The translations under genes were made by a program, and so were the position numbers. Positions 33,586 to 40,372 of a stretch of DNA of 40,372 nucleotides are shown piece by piece (positions within the stretch are counted from its first letter, which is position 1; each line of letters opens with the position of its first letter). Origin of the DNA: an uncultured Oscillospiraceae bacterium (GTDB lineage Bacteria > Bacillota > Clostridia > Oscillospirales > Ruminococcaceae); assembly GCA_910579125.1 (NCBI GenBank), contig CAJTTH010000027.1:1-40372 (forward strand). Reading direction: 5' to 3'. The notes beneath the pieces were generated by a model. The model was given only the letters and a program-made list of their open reading frames with translations. It was not told the DNA's origin and did no database searches.

Positions 33586-34134
33586 TTACATTCGAATGCC
33601 GCGCAACAGCTTGGCGGGGAGTTTTTTCAGCAGCAACATAGTGCATATCCCCGTGAACGCGCCGCCGATTATCGCACTCGCAAGCAATATCGGAGTGTAA
33701 GCAAGCACAAATTTTGAGCCGTACATCAGCACCGCCGCGAGCATTTGTCCCGCAATATGAAACGTTGCGCCGCACACTCCAGTAAACGGCAGAAACCGCG
33801 TATCGAAGCGGATTTCCCCGTTCGTTTTCGGGAACAACCCGCGTGCCGCAAGCATTGCCGCGCACGCGAGCACCCCTCCCGAAAGTCCGTACATAGCGCT
33901 CGTCAGCGAACCCGTAATCAAAGCCGCGAGAAAGCACCTGAGCACCGCCACAACAAAAGCGTCCGCGCCATGCCATTTCCCGCCTATGTACAGAATAAAC
34001 AACGTCACTACGTTGCCCAGACCGACGCGGATACCCGCAACGGGCACAATAGGCGGCAGCATGGTCTCAAGCACGGAGAGCGCTCCGGCAAAGCATATAA
34101 ACACAGCCGAAAGCGCCAATTTTTTTGTAGTCAT
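33586..34134 (-). CDS. Gx transporter family protein (HepS/HPP-synthase component I-like)
   Basis: A 182-residue integral membrane protein with five or six helices. ALSAVFICFAGALSVLETMLPP, VPVAGIRVGLGNVVTLFILYIGG and SLTSAMYGLSGG, with CGATFHIAGQMLAA later, fit the Gx transporter family (Pfam Hpre_diP_synt_I), a small-ligand-uptake (ECF S-component-like) fold. It was formerly annotated as heptaprenyl diphosphate synthase component I. In many Firmicutes it lies beside a NusG-II-domain gene; none is seen here. CGGAGTGAAAA precedes the ATG. It heads a run with polA. The substrate is unknown. Confidence 0.85.
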   Translation of the reverse strand: MTTKKLALSAVFICFAGALSVLETMLPPIVPVAGIRVGLGNVVTLFILYIGGKWHGADAFVVAVLRCFLAALITGSLTSAMYGLSGGVLACAAMLAARGLFPKTNGEIRFDTRFLPFTGVCGATFHIAGQMLAAVLMYGSKFVLAYTPILLASAIIGGAFTGICTMLLLKKLPAKLLRGIRM

Positions 34135-34202
34135 TTTTCACTCCGTTTCGGGTGGTTTTCGCGTGTTCTTTTCGGCTTTTTTCGGGCGAAAAAATCAATT
34201 GC

Positions 34203-34310
34203 AAAAAAAGCCGTAAAAAGGCGGTATAATAACGTTTGTCGACATAACGCCGTACAAAAAACGCTTGCTTTTCCGGCGTTTAAAGTCAGTGCAGAAAAAC
34301 TCCGGAAAAG
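34203..34310 (-). terminator. Terminator region between two operons
   Basis: Minus-strand reading: AAACGC (RC of 34276-34281) and GCGTTT (RC of 34259-34264) form a stem followed by TTTTG, an intrinsic terminator for the nadE operon. Upstream, CTTTTCCGG (RC of 34302-34310) can pair with CCGGAAAAG (RC of 34268-34276), which lies in that terminator's loop. A second weak GCC/GGC hairpin with T7 follows near 34203-34222. The rest of 34135-34202 shows no clear promoter. Confidence 0.6.
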
Positions 34311-34329
34311 GGTCCTCATCCGACGCTGT

Positions 34330-35016
34330 TCAAGAGGAAACTTTTTCACTCTCTTTGGAGTGAACCGAGTTTGTAATGTTTTCGATCATTTCCTCCTCGG
34401 GTTCCTTTTCGGGAGGAGCGTTCAATATGTTGTTAAGCTGTCTCGCAAGCTCGCGCATTTCGCTTGTAAGGGGCGGCAGCGGTGGTATCTCCTCATCGTC
34501 AGCGGACGGAAGAATATCATCGCTTTCGGGCGAGAAATTCGGGAGAAGCGTATAATCGTCACGTCTGATAAGCCTCGGCGAATAACCCTCCAAATAAACT
34601 TTGCATCGCGCGGCGAAATACGAAAACGTCGCTGCAAACATCACAAGAGCCATTACCGCGCCGCACCCGAAGAACACACCACGCCCCGTCAGCGCTCCCA
34701 CGGTAAACCCCGCAGCCGCAAGCACCAGATCTGCAATGATCAACAGCAGTTTAACGTGCCCGGCGTCGCCAACCGCGAACAGCGCGACCCACGCCGCCGC
34801 GACAACGGACGCGGTTATCGCGACCACCTCAAAGCCCGACCCGAACAGGATAGAAAGCCCGATGCAGAGCAGCGCCGCCGCGCAGTGCAGGTAAAAACAG
34901 GCGCGGATTATTTTCCGCAGCGCGGAAACCTTTTTACGGCGGGAGACAATGAAATCCTCGACGATGTTGCCGCTCGTGTAAAAGTGTATCAGTTTTTTCT
35001 TGATTTTATACTTCAT
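34330..35016 (-). CDS. Membrane protein with acidic cytoplasmic tail
   Basis: A 228-residue protein. A basic N-terminus (MKYKIKKKLIHF) precedes four hydrophobic segments (about 38-60, 63-85, 90-110 and 115-135), then an approximately 90-residue acidic, Pro-rich tail (SDDILPSADDEEIPPLPPL, PPEKEPEEEMIENI). No family is recognised. The nadE stop lies 17 bases upstream and a terminator 50 bases downstream, so it is second in the nadE operon. GGGAG precedes the ATG. The topology suggests a scaffold or signalling membrane protein, but this is only shape. Confidence 0.65.
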   Translation of the reverse strand: MKYKIKKKLIHFYTSGNIVEDFIVSRRKKVSALRKIIRACFYLHCAAALLCIGLSILFGSGFEVVAITASVVAAAWVALFAVGDAGHVKLLLIIADLVLAAAGFTVGALTGRGVFFGCGAVMALVMFAATFSYFAARCKVYLEGYSPRLIRRDDYTLLPNFSPESDDILPSADDEEIPPLPPLTSEMRELARQLNNILNAPPEKEPEEEMIENITNSVHSKESEKVSS

Positions 35017-35033
35017 CTCGGCTCCCGTTAACC

Positions 35034-36944
35034 TTACAGCTCGTTAATTTCTTTCAGCCAGACCACTGACGACGCATCGCTCGGCATTCTCCAATCTCCG
35101 CGCGGCGAAAGCGACACCGACCCGACCTTCACCCCGTCAGGCAGACAGCTTCGCTTGAACTGCTGCGCGAAAAAGCGGCGGTAAAACGTTTTCAGCCACT
35201 TCTTGATCGTTTCCGAATCGTAGCTCTCCCCGAAAGCGTACTGCGCCAGCCGATACACCTTTTTCGGCGGAAAGCCCCAACGTATCCCGTTGTACAGAAA
35301 GAAATCATGAAGCTCATACGGTCCGACCAGATCTTCGGTGATCTGCGAGATCTCACCATCTTTAGCGGGCAGAAGCTCCGGACTTACGGGCGTGTTGAAA
35401 ATGTCCGTAAGCACCTCGCGGAGCGCGTTGTTATCGGTGTTCTGCGCGTAGTAATATACGATATGGCGCACCAGCGTTTTGGGAACCGACGCGTTCACGC
35501 CATACATACTCATGTGGTCGCCGTTGTAGGTCGCCCAGCCGAGAGCCAGTTCTGAAAGGTCGCCCGTTCCGATAACCAAGCCGTTTTCCTCGTTTGCAAT
35601 ATCCATAAGCACCTGTGTGCGCTCGCGTGCCTGACCGTTCTCGTAGGTGACGTTGCGGTCGCCCTCGTCATGCGAAATATCCTTGAAATGCTGCCGAACA
35701 CTGTCCGAAATATCTATGACCCTGAGCGACGTTCCGAGTATCGTGCAAAGCGCTTCGGCATTTGATTTGGTGCGGTTCGTCGTGCCGAAACACGGCATCG
35801 TCACCGTGACAATGTCGCTCATGGACCGCCCGAGTATCTTCATCGCCTCAACGGAGACAAGCAGAGCCAGACAGGAATCAAGACCGCCCGAGATACCGAC
35901 AACAAGCGTTTTGCAGCCTGTGTGGCGTATTCTCGCGGAAAGCCCGTGCGCCTGCATCTGCAGAATGTCGAAACAGCGCTTGTCCTTTTCCGACGCGGAC
36001 TGCGGCACAAACGGCAAAGCCTCGACATTGCGCGTTAGTACGGTGCGTTCGGGGCGCATTGCGAACGTGATCCTCCGCATTTCCGGCTCTGCGCCGCACT
36101 TGAAGCTCGTGTTGCGGCGGCGCTCCGTTGTGAGCTTCTGCACGTCGATCTCGCTTATCGTTAATCCCGTGGTGTACAGTCCGCTGTCGGCGAGCATTCT
36201 GCCGTTCTCGGCGATCATACGATGTCCGCCGAAAATGAGATCCTGCGTGGACTCGCCCTCGCCCGCGCTCGCGAAAACATACCCGCAGATCAGCCGCGCA
36301 GACTGCCCTGTAACGAGCGCTTTGCGGTACGACTCCTTGCCGATCGTTTCGTTGCTTGCGGAGAGGTTCGCGACGATCACCGCGCCGCCGAGCGCGAGCA
36401 CGGTCGACGGCGGATCGGGCGACCACAGATCCTCGCATATCTCCGCTGCAAACGTCAGCTCGGGAATATCCGAGCACTCAAAAAGCAAATTCAGACCGAA
36501 CGGAACGGACTTTCCGAGCAGCTCGATATCGAATTTGCCGTCGGGCGCGCTCGTAAATTGACGTGCCTCGTAAAATTCATTATAATTGGGCAGAAATTTC
36601 TTGGGAATAACGCCCAGAATTTCGCCGTTTTGTATAATCACCGCACAATTATACAATTCGCCATGAAACACTATCGGACAGCCGACAGCCGACAGCATAT
36701 CCGAACCCGAAGTCACCTTAACGATACGGGCAAGCTGCTCCAGTGCGCCGTTCAGCAGAACGGGCTGATAGAACAGATCGTGGCAGCAATACCCCGTAAC
36801 GCACAGCTCGGGGAACACAAGCACCTTTACCGCCCGCATTTTCGCCTCGGCGATGAGACCGATAATTTTATCGGCGTTATATTCGCAGTCGGCGACCCGA
36901 ATTTGGGGCGTCGCCGCCGCGGTTTTGATAAATCCATCGTTCAT
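35034..36944 (-). CDS. nadE: Glutamine-dependent NAD+ synthetase
   Basis: It converts deamido-NAD+ to NAD+ using ATP and glutamine-derived ammonia. 636 residues in the two-domain form. Residues 1-290 are a nitrilase-type glutaminase with catalytic Glu (VFPELCVTGYCCHDLF), Lys (PKKFLPNYNEFYE) and Cys (AEICEDLW). From about 320 comes the NAD+ synthetase with the ATP pyrophosphatase P-loop LVVGISGGLDSCLAL, then GTGDLSELALGWATYNGDHM. All key residues are present. Own promoter at 36976-37004; a 17-base gap to the following membrane protein. Confidence 0.96.
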   Translation of the reverse strand: MNDGFIKTAAATPQIRVADCEYNADKIIGLIAEAKMRAVKVLVFPELCVTGYCCHDLFYQPVLLNGALEQLARIVKVTSGSDMLSAVGCPIVFHGELYNCAVIIQNGEILGVIPKKFLPNYNEFYEARQFTSAPDGKFDIELLGKSVPFGLNLLFECSDIPELTFAAEICEDLWSPDPPSTVLALGGAVIVANLSASNETIGKESYRKALVTGQSARLICGYVFASAGEGESTQDLIFGGHRMIAENGRMLADSGLYTTGLTISEIDVQKLTTERRRNTSFKCGAEPEMRRITFAMRPERTVLTRNVEALPFVPQSASEKDKRCFDILQMQAHGLSARIRHTGCKTLVVGISGGLDSCLALLVSVEAMKILGRSMSDIVTVTMPCFGTTNRTKSNAEALCTILGTSLRVIDISDSVRQHFKDISHDEGDRNVTYENGQARERTQVLMDIANEENGLVIGTGDLSELALGWATYNGDHMSMYGVNASVPKTLVRHIVYYYAQNTDNNALREVLTDIFNTPVSPELLPAKDGEISQITEDLVGPYELHDFFLYNGIRWGFPPKKVYRLAQYAFGESYDSETIKKWLKTFYRRFFAQQFKRSCLPDGVKVGSVSLSPRGDWRMPSDASSVVWLKEINEL

Positions 36945-36975
36945 AATTTTCTCCTATACGCAATAGTCCATTTTT

Positions 36976-37004
36976 ATTATATACTTTTCCGCGGGAAAAT
37001 TCAA
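36976..37004 (-). promoter_or_regulatory. nadE promoter
   Basis: TTGAAT (36999-37004), a 17-base spacer and TATAAT (36976-36981) on the minus strand. The spacer holds TTTCCCGCGGAAA, a perfect palindrome overlapping the promoter that could be an operator. Confidence 0.82.
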
Positions 37005-37014
37005 GGGGAAAATT

Positions 37015-37091
37015 AAAAAGTCGGGAAAGTTTTTTGCGGATCGGCGGCAAAATTCCCTATATAATCCGCTTAACTATGTTCCCGACTTTTT
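37015..37091. repeat. 77-bp nested inverted repeat between divergent promoters
   Basis: AAAAAGTCGGGAA (37015-37027) and TTCCCGACTTTTT (37079-37091) form a perfect 13-bp stem. Inside, GCGGAT (37036-37041) pairs with ATCCGC (37064-37069). The element looks like a terminator from either side, yet both flanking genes are transcribed away from it. It has no coding potential. Confidence 0.8.
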
Positions 37092-37125
37092 TGTTAAAAA
37101 ATATACAAAAAATTTGTTTTTCCTA

Positions 37126-37154
37126 TTGAAAATATTAACAATATATTGTATAAT
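37126..37154 (+). promoter_or_regulatory. Promoter of the NifU-like/GGGtGRT operon
   Basis: TTGAAA (37126-37131), a 17-base spacer and TATAAT (37149-37154). Confidence 0.88.
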
Positions 37155-37228
37155 ATAAATGTATAGTTAGCAGATTTGGCGAATTGCACAAAATCTGCGG
37201 CTAAATTTCGATAAAGGAGAAAAAAAGT

Positions 37229-37921
37229 ATGACTTATTCTCATGAAGTTGACGCAATGTGTCCCGTAGCACAAGGCGTGGCTCACGGCTGTGCCCCTATC
37301 CCCGAAGAGGCAAAGTGGGTAAAGGCAAAGGAAATCAAGGATATCTCGGGCTTCACCCACGGCGTGGGTTGGTGCGCTCCGCAGCAGGGCGCCTGCAAGC
37401 TCTCGCTGAACATTAAAGAGGGCGTGATCCAGGAGGCTCTCGTTGAGACATTGGGCTGCTCGGGCATGACGCATTCCGCTGCTATGGCGGCTGAAATTCT
37501 CCCCGGCAGAACCATTCTTGAAGCGCTGAATACCGACCTCGTTTGCGACGCTATCAACACCGCAATGCGCGAGCTGTTCCTCCAGATAGTATACGGACGC
37601 TCACAGTCCGCGTTCTCCGAGGACGGTCTGACTATCGGCGCGGGTCTCGAGGACCTCGGCAAGGGTCTGCGTTCGCAGATAGGCACTATGTACGGCACTC
37701 TCGCAAAGGGTCCGCGTTACCTCGAAATGACAGACGGATACGTTACCGATCTTGCTCTGAATGAGGACAATGAGATCATCGGCTACAAGTTTGTGAACTT
37801 CGGCAAGATGATGGACTTCATCAAGAACGGCGATGACGCTAACACCGCGCTCGAAAAGGCTAAGGGTCAGTATGGAAGAGTTGCGGACGCAGTTAAGTTC
37901 ATCGATCCGAGAAAGCAGTAA
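37229..37921 (+). CDS. NifU-like iron-sulfur scaffold protein
   Basis: A 230-residue cytoplasmic protein of the IscU/NifU N-terminal-like family. The core holds HGVGWCAPQQGACKLSLNIKEGVIQEALVETLGCSGMTHSAAMAAEIL, with Cys residues placed as in U-type scaffolds. An N-terminal extension carries MCPVAQGVAHGC. The C-terminal third (IGYKFVNFGKMMDFIKNGDD) is specific to the group paired with GGGtGRT proteins. AAAGGAG precedes the ATG by 9 bases. It overlaps no neighbour; the GGGtGRT gene follows 14 bases later. Codon use looks optimised, suggesting high expression. The target protein is unknown. Confidence 0.85.
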   Translation: MTYSHEVDAMCPVAQGVAHGCAPIPEEAKWVKAKEIKDISGFTHGVGWCAPQQGACKLSLNIKEGVIQEALVETLGCSGMTHSAAMAAEILPGRTILEALNTDLVCDAINTAMRELFLQIVYGRSQSAFSEDGLTIGAGLEDLGKGLRSQIGTMYGTLAKGPRYLEMTDGYVTDLALNEDNEIIGYKFVNFGKMMDFIKNGDDANTALEKAKGQYGRVADAVKFIDPRKQ

Positions 37922-37935
37922 GGAGGTACATAAGA

Positions 37936-38937
37936 ATGGCTTTATTTGAATCTTATGACAGACGTGAAAAGCAAATTCTCGCTGTTATCAAAGAATACGG
38001 CATAAACTCCATTGAGGAATGCGCAGATGTGTGCAAGGAAAAGGGTCTTGACATCTACAAGCTCGTAGAGGGCATTCAGCCTATCTGCTTTGAAAATGCC
38101 AAGTGGGCGTACACCGTAGGCTGTGCTATCGCGATTAAGAAGGGCTGCACCCGCGCTGCCGACGCTGCGGCGGCTATCGGCGAGGGCTTGCAGGCATTCT
38201 GCATTCCCGGTTCGGTCGCTGATCAGAGAAAAGTCGGTCTCGGTCACGGCAACCTCGGCAAAATGCTCCTTGAAGAGGAGACTAAGTGCTTCTGCTTCCT
38301 CGCGGGTCACGAGAGTTTCGCTGCCGCAGAGGGCGCTATCGGTATCGCGGAAAAGGCGAACAAGGTTCGTAAAGAGCCTCTCCGCGTTATCCTGAACGGT
38401 CTCGGCAAGGACGCTGCTCAGATCATCGCTCGTATCAACGGCTTCACCTACGTTGAGACCGAAATGGACTACTACACCGGCGAGGTAAAGGAAGTATTCC
38501 GCAAGAGCTACTCCGAGGGTTTACGCGCTAAGGTAAACTGCTACGGCGCGAACGACGTTACCGAGGGTGTTGCGATCATGTGGAAGGAGGGCGTTGACGT
38601 TTCCATTACAGGCAACTCCACCAACCCTACGCGTTTCCAGCACCCCGTTGCGGGCACTTACAAGAAAGAGTGTGTAGACAAGGGCAAGAAGTACTTCTCC
38701 GTTGCTTCGGGCGGCGGTACGGGTCGTACTCTCCACCCCGATAATATGGCAGCCGGTCCCGCTTCCTACGGTATGACCGATACCATGGGACGTATGCACT
38801 CCGATGCGCAGTTCGCAGGCTCGTCTTCCGTTCCCGCACACGTTGAGATGATGGGTCTTATCGGTATGGGCAACAACCCGATGGTAGGTGCTACCGTAGC
38901 TTGCGCTGTTGCGGTTGAAGAAGCGCTTAAGGGTTAA
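37936..38937 (+). CDS. GGGtGRT family protein
   Basis: A 333-residue protein carrying the family's name motif, ASGGGTGRTLHPDNMAAGP (about residue 257). Other conserved parts are GLQAFCIPGSVADQRKVGLGHGNLGKMLL, CFCFLAGHESFAAAEGAIGIA and the closing GLIGMGNNPMVGATVACAVAVEEAL. No activity is established for the family. Its constant partner, a NifU-like scaffold, suggests an Fe-S-dependent enzyme or carrier; several conserved Cys residues (CFCF, NCYG) fit this. AAGGAGG lies 8-9 bases before the ATG. Last gene of the operon; terminator at 39040-39071. Confidence 0.92.
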   Translation: MALFESYDRREKQILAVIKEYGINSIEECADVCKEKGLDIYKLVEGIQPICFENAKWAYTVGCAIAIKKGCTRAADAAAAIGEGLQAFCIPGSVADQRKVGLGHGNLGKMLLEEETKCFCFLAGHESFAAAEGAIGIAEKANKVRKEPLRVILNGLGKDAAQIIARINGFTYVETEMDYYTGEVKEVFRKSYSEGLRAKVNCYGANDVTEGVAIMWKEGVDVSITGNSTNPTRFQHPVAGTYKKECVDKGKKYFSVASGGGTGRTLHPDNMAAGPASYGMTDTMGRMHSDAQFAGSSSVPAHVEMMGLIGMGNNPMVGATVACAVAVEEALKG

Positions 38938-39001
38938 TTCAACGTAACAATGCAGGATCAAGGCTTGTTTAAGTGCCTTGAAAATGGGTGGAATTCTATC
39001 C

Positions 39002-39034
39002 GTAATACACGAGTAATACACGGGTAATACACAA
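39002..39034 (+). repeat. Three 11-bp direct repeats beside the integrase
   Basis: GTAATACACGA, GTAATACACGG and GTAATACACAA lie head to tail at 39002, 39013 and 39024. Nine of 11 bases are identical in all three. Spaced one helical turn apart near the end of an integrase gene, they look like arm-type binding sites of an integrase or excisionase. Confidence 0.75.
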
Positions 39035-39039
39035 ATTCA

Positions 39040-39071
39040 GGCGGTTGTCAGAAATGGCAACCGCCTTTTTT
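39040..39071 (+). terminator. Terminator after the GGGtGRT operon
   Basis: GGCGGTTG/CAACCGCC (39040-39047 with 39058-39065) is followed by T6 at 39066-39071. It overlaps the stop of the convergent integrase. Confidence 0.88.
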
Positions 39072-40099
39072 ATACGATTTTTTCAATCTCTTGCTTAAGA
39101 TTTTCTAATGTTCTGTGAGTGTACACCTTTTCGGTTATGTCTCCGATCTGATGACCAACAATAAGTTTCAGACAATACTCGTCAACTCCAGCTTCTTTTG
39201 CCCGTGTAATGAACGTATGGCGTGTTTCGTGCGGTCGGTGCTTAAGACCGAGATAATCCATTATACGCTTAAACCTCTGCTCGTACTTGTCGTAAGTCAT
39301 TCTTGGCTCTTTGCTTGAAAAGTCGTTGAATAGCTGTTCGTTGTTGGTATCATATCTCTTTTCAATAAGAGGACGTATCTTCGGGTGGATAGGAACATAT
39401 CGGTTTCTGCCCGCATCGGTTTTGATACCACCGAACATCGTGCCGTTTTCCAAGTCAATATCCTTGGTTTTCAGCAGCGCAAGCTCTTGAGGTCGCCAGC
39501 CCGAATATATCTCAATAAGTATCATATCAACTACGGAGTAGTTCACATTATCCCACAAAAGCTGTATCTCCTCTTCGGTAAACGGAACTTTCGGCTCTGA
39601 CGGTTTGGTTCTCTTGACTGGATTGCAGAGGGCAGCGTAGTCCTTGTTGATGATTTCGTGCTTCATTGCAAATCTGAACATCTGATTGTAAAGCGACTTC
39701 ATTCGCCCCTTAGTATCGTCACCAACCTTTGCTTCCCTCATAGTTTGTTCGAGATGCGCGACTCTGATGTCGCGCATCTTCATATTCCACAATGGTCTGC
39801 TGTGATTGTACGCGGATTTCCATGTTCGGACAGCAGAAGCGCATATCTCTATAAAATGCTCGGCAGACCATCTGTCATAAACCTCTGAGAACTTTATTGC
39901 CCTTGCAGTCAACTCGTAAGGGTTCTTCCTATATTCCGAAAGAGCATCTAAGGCAGCTATTCGGGTCGGATAATAGCCTACAGTTTGGTAATTCTGCTTC
40001 GATTCCCCCGTGTCTTCGTCAAGCGACCAGCCAACGGTGATTCTGGCTCTCCACGGATTACGTCTGTTATCGCTGAGCTTGTGAACCGAGCCGCTTCAT
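39070..40099 (-). pseudogene. Tyrosine-type integrase, frameshifted near its start
   Basis: A phage/ICE-type site-specific recombinase. The catalytic domain is complete: YSGWRPQEL (first Arg), KTDAGRNRYVPI, RPHETRHTFITRA (HxxR), LIVGHQ (His) and EKVYTHRT (nucleophile Tyr). Upstream, the same frame encodes a typical arm-binding N-terminus (HKLSDNRRNPWRARITVGWS, GYYPTRIAALDALSEYRKNPYEL). The only start with a good ribosome binding site (AAAGGAGG, ATG at 40099, reading MKRLGS) is one base out of frame with this, and a TGA precedes the frame. The protein can then start only at a TTG (39912), losing the arm-binding domain. It is either a frameshift mutation or a sequencing error. Confidence 0.8.
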
Positions 40100-40161
40100 A
40101 TTATTCCTCCTTTTTTCACAACCTTGATCGTGATGGAAAACCAACAAAAGCGGACGAGAGT

Positions 40162-40302
40162 TCAAACCTCGGTGATCCGCTTTATGACTGCCTTTTCTGT
40201 TTCTCTGCGCTGTACCTCGGTAATGAGATTTTCTGCTAACAGCTTGTCCAGAAAATTGCGGCATAAATAAAATTTATATCTGATGATTGCTTCGTTGTCC
40301 AT
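40162..40302 (-). CDS. Small element-encoded protein
   Basis: A 46-residue ORF with GGAGG 8 bases before the ATG at 40302. The sequence (DNEAIIRYKFYLCRNFLDKLLAENLITEVQRRETEKAVIKR) matches the general pattern of small helical proteins encoded beside recombinases in Clostridial integrative elements (hydrophobic YxFYLCxxFLDKL then xLITxxxRRE). It may be an excisionase-like or SHOCT-like regulator; I cannot distinguish these. It lies 60 bases upstream of the integrase start on the same strand and is probably co-transcribed. Confidence 0.6.
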   Translation of the reverse strand: MDNEAIIRYKFYLCRNFLDKLLAENLITEVQRRETEKAVIKRITEV

Positions 40303-40324
40303 AATTTTTTCCTCCGTTATAAAA

Positions 40325-40370
40325 TGTGCAATTTTCAATCTCGTTCGTAAACTCAACTGAAATTTGCACA
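40325..40370. repeat. Imperfect inverted repeat upstream of the element ORF
   Basis: TGTGCAATTTTCA (40325-40337) and TGAAATTTGCACA (40358-40370) are inverted copies with one mismatch, 20 bases apart. They lie immediately upstream of the small ORF and could be an operator or recombinase site. Confidence 0.55.
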
Positions 40371-40372
40371 CT

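Noticed and set aside
1..40372. tRNA, rRNA or CRISPR arrays
   Set aside because: No cloverleaf with a GGTTCGAATCC-type arm, no rRNA core sequence and no regularly spaced repeats of 25-40 bases were seen. The only short tandem repeat is the 11-bp triplet near the integrase.

Overview
The window looks like a chromosome segment from a low-to-mid-GC Firmicute of class Clostridia, most likely a plant-fibre-degrading gut Oscillospiraceae (Ruminococcus-like). The reasons are strong Shine-Dalgarno sites and TTGACA-N17-TATAAT promoters, a SAM-I riboswitch and a T-box leader, two GH5 glycoside hydrolases (one very large and multimodular), Ser-rich lipoproteins and a NifU-like/GGGtGRT gene pair. This is a judgement from family content; no database search was possible. 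No tRNA, rRNA or CRISPR array was seen.

Layout. 1-6100: the start of a lipoprotein gene leaving the left edge, an IS3 transposase remnant, a secreted 1322-residue mannanase-like GH5 enzyme with its own promoter and a LacI-type palindrome, then an IS256 transposase remnant and an intact 180-bp MITE. One terminal sequence of that MITE recurs on the other side of the mannanase. 6100-9570: two paralogous lipoproteins of unknown function and a divergent LacI-family regulator. 9570-12230: an operon of a hypothetical protein, an Fe-S aldo/keto reductase and a DUF1893 protein. 12400-16250: metK under a SAM-I riboswitch, back to back with a T-box-controlled operon (a small membrane protein plus a long-form 2-isopropylmalate synthase). 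16300-22600: an orphan polytopic membrane protein, the uvrC-rsmD-coaD-coiled-coil operon and a two-gene hypothetical operon.

22700-26850: an NrdR-like protein that lacks its centre, a GH5 cellulase-type lipoprotein, a DUF3737 beta-helix protein, a small PAS protein, a hypothetical protein and a decayed EamA transporter gene. 26858-34134: a minus-strand run of Gx transporter, polA, a PHP-domain protein, a 704-residue fusion of PRTase, TRSP, StiP and PELOTA domains, and a DUF1015 protein. 34330-36944: nadE and a membrane protein. 37229-38937: the NifU-like/GGGtGRT operon, pointing the other way. 39000-40372: the end of an integrated element, with a tyrosine integrase frameshifted near its start, three 11-bp direct repeats and a small element-type ORF.

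The best candidate for an under-described system is the PHP / PRTase-TRSP-StiP-PELOTA / DUF1015 cluster (26858-30941). The PRTase-TRSP and StiP-PELOTA modules are known from tellurite-resistance-associated stress operons, where a nucleoside-like metabolite has been predicted. Here they are fused in one chain, with no Ter proteins in the window, and sit between a PHP phosphoesterase-like gene and a DUF1015 gene. Other notable points are the NrdR deletion, the MITE-bracketed mannanase, the paired riboswitches and a 77-bp inverted repeat between nadE and the NifU-like gene.
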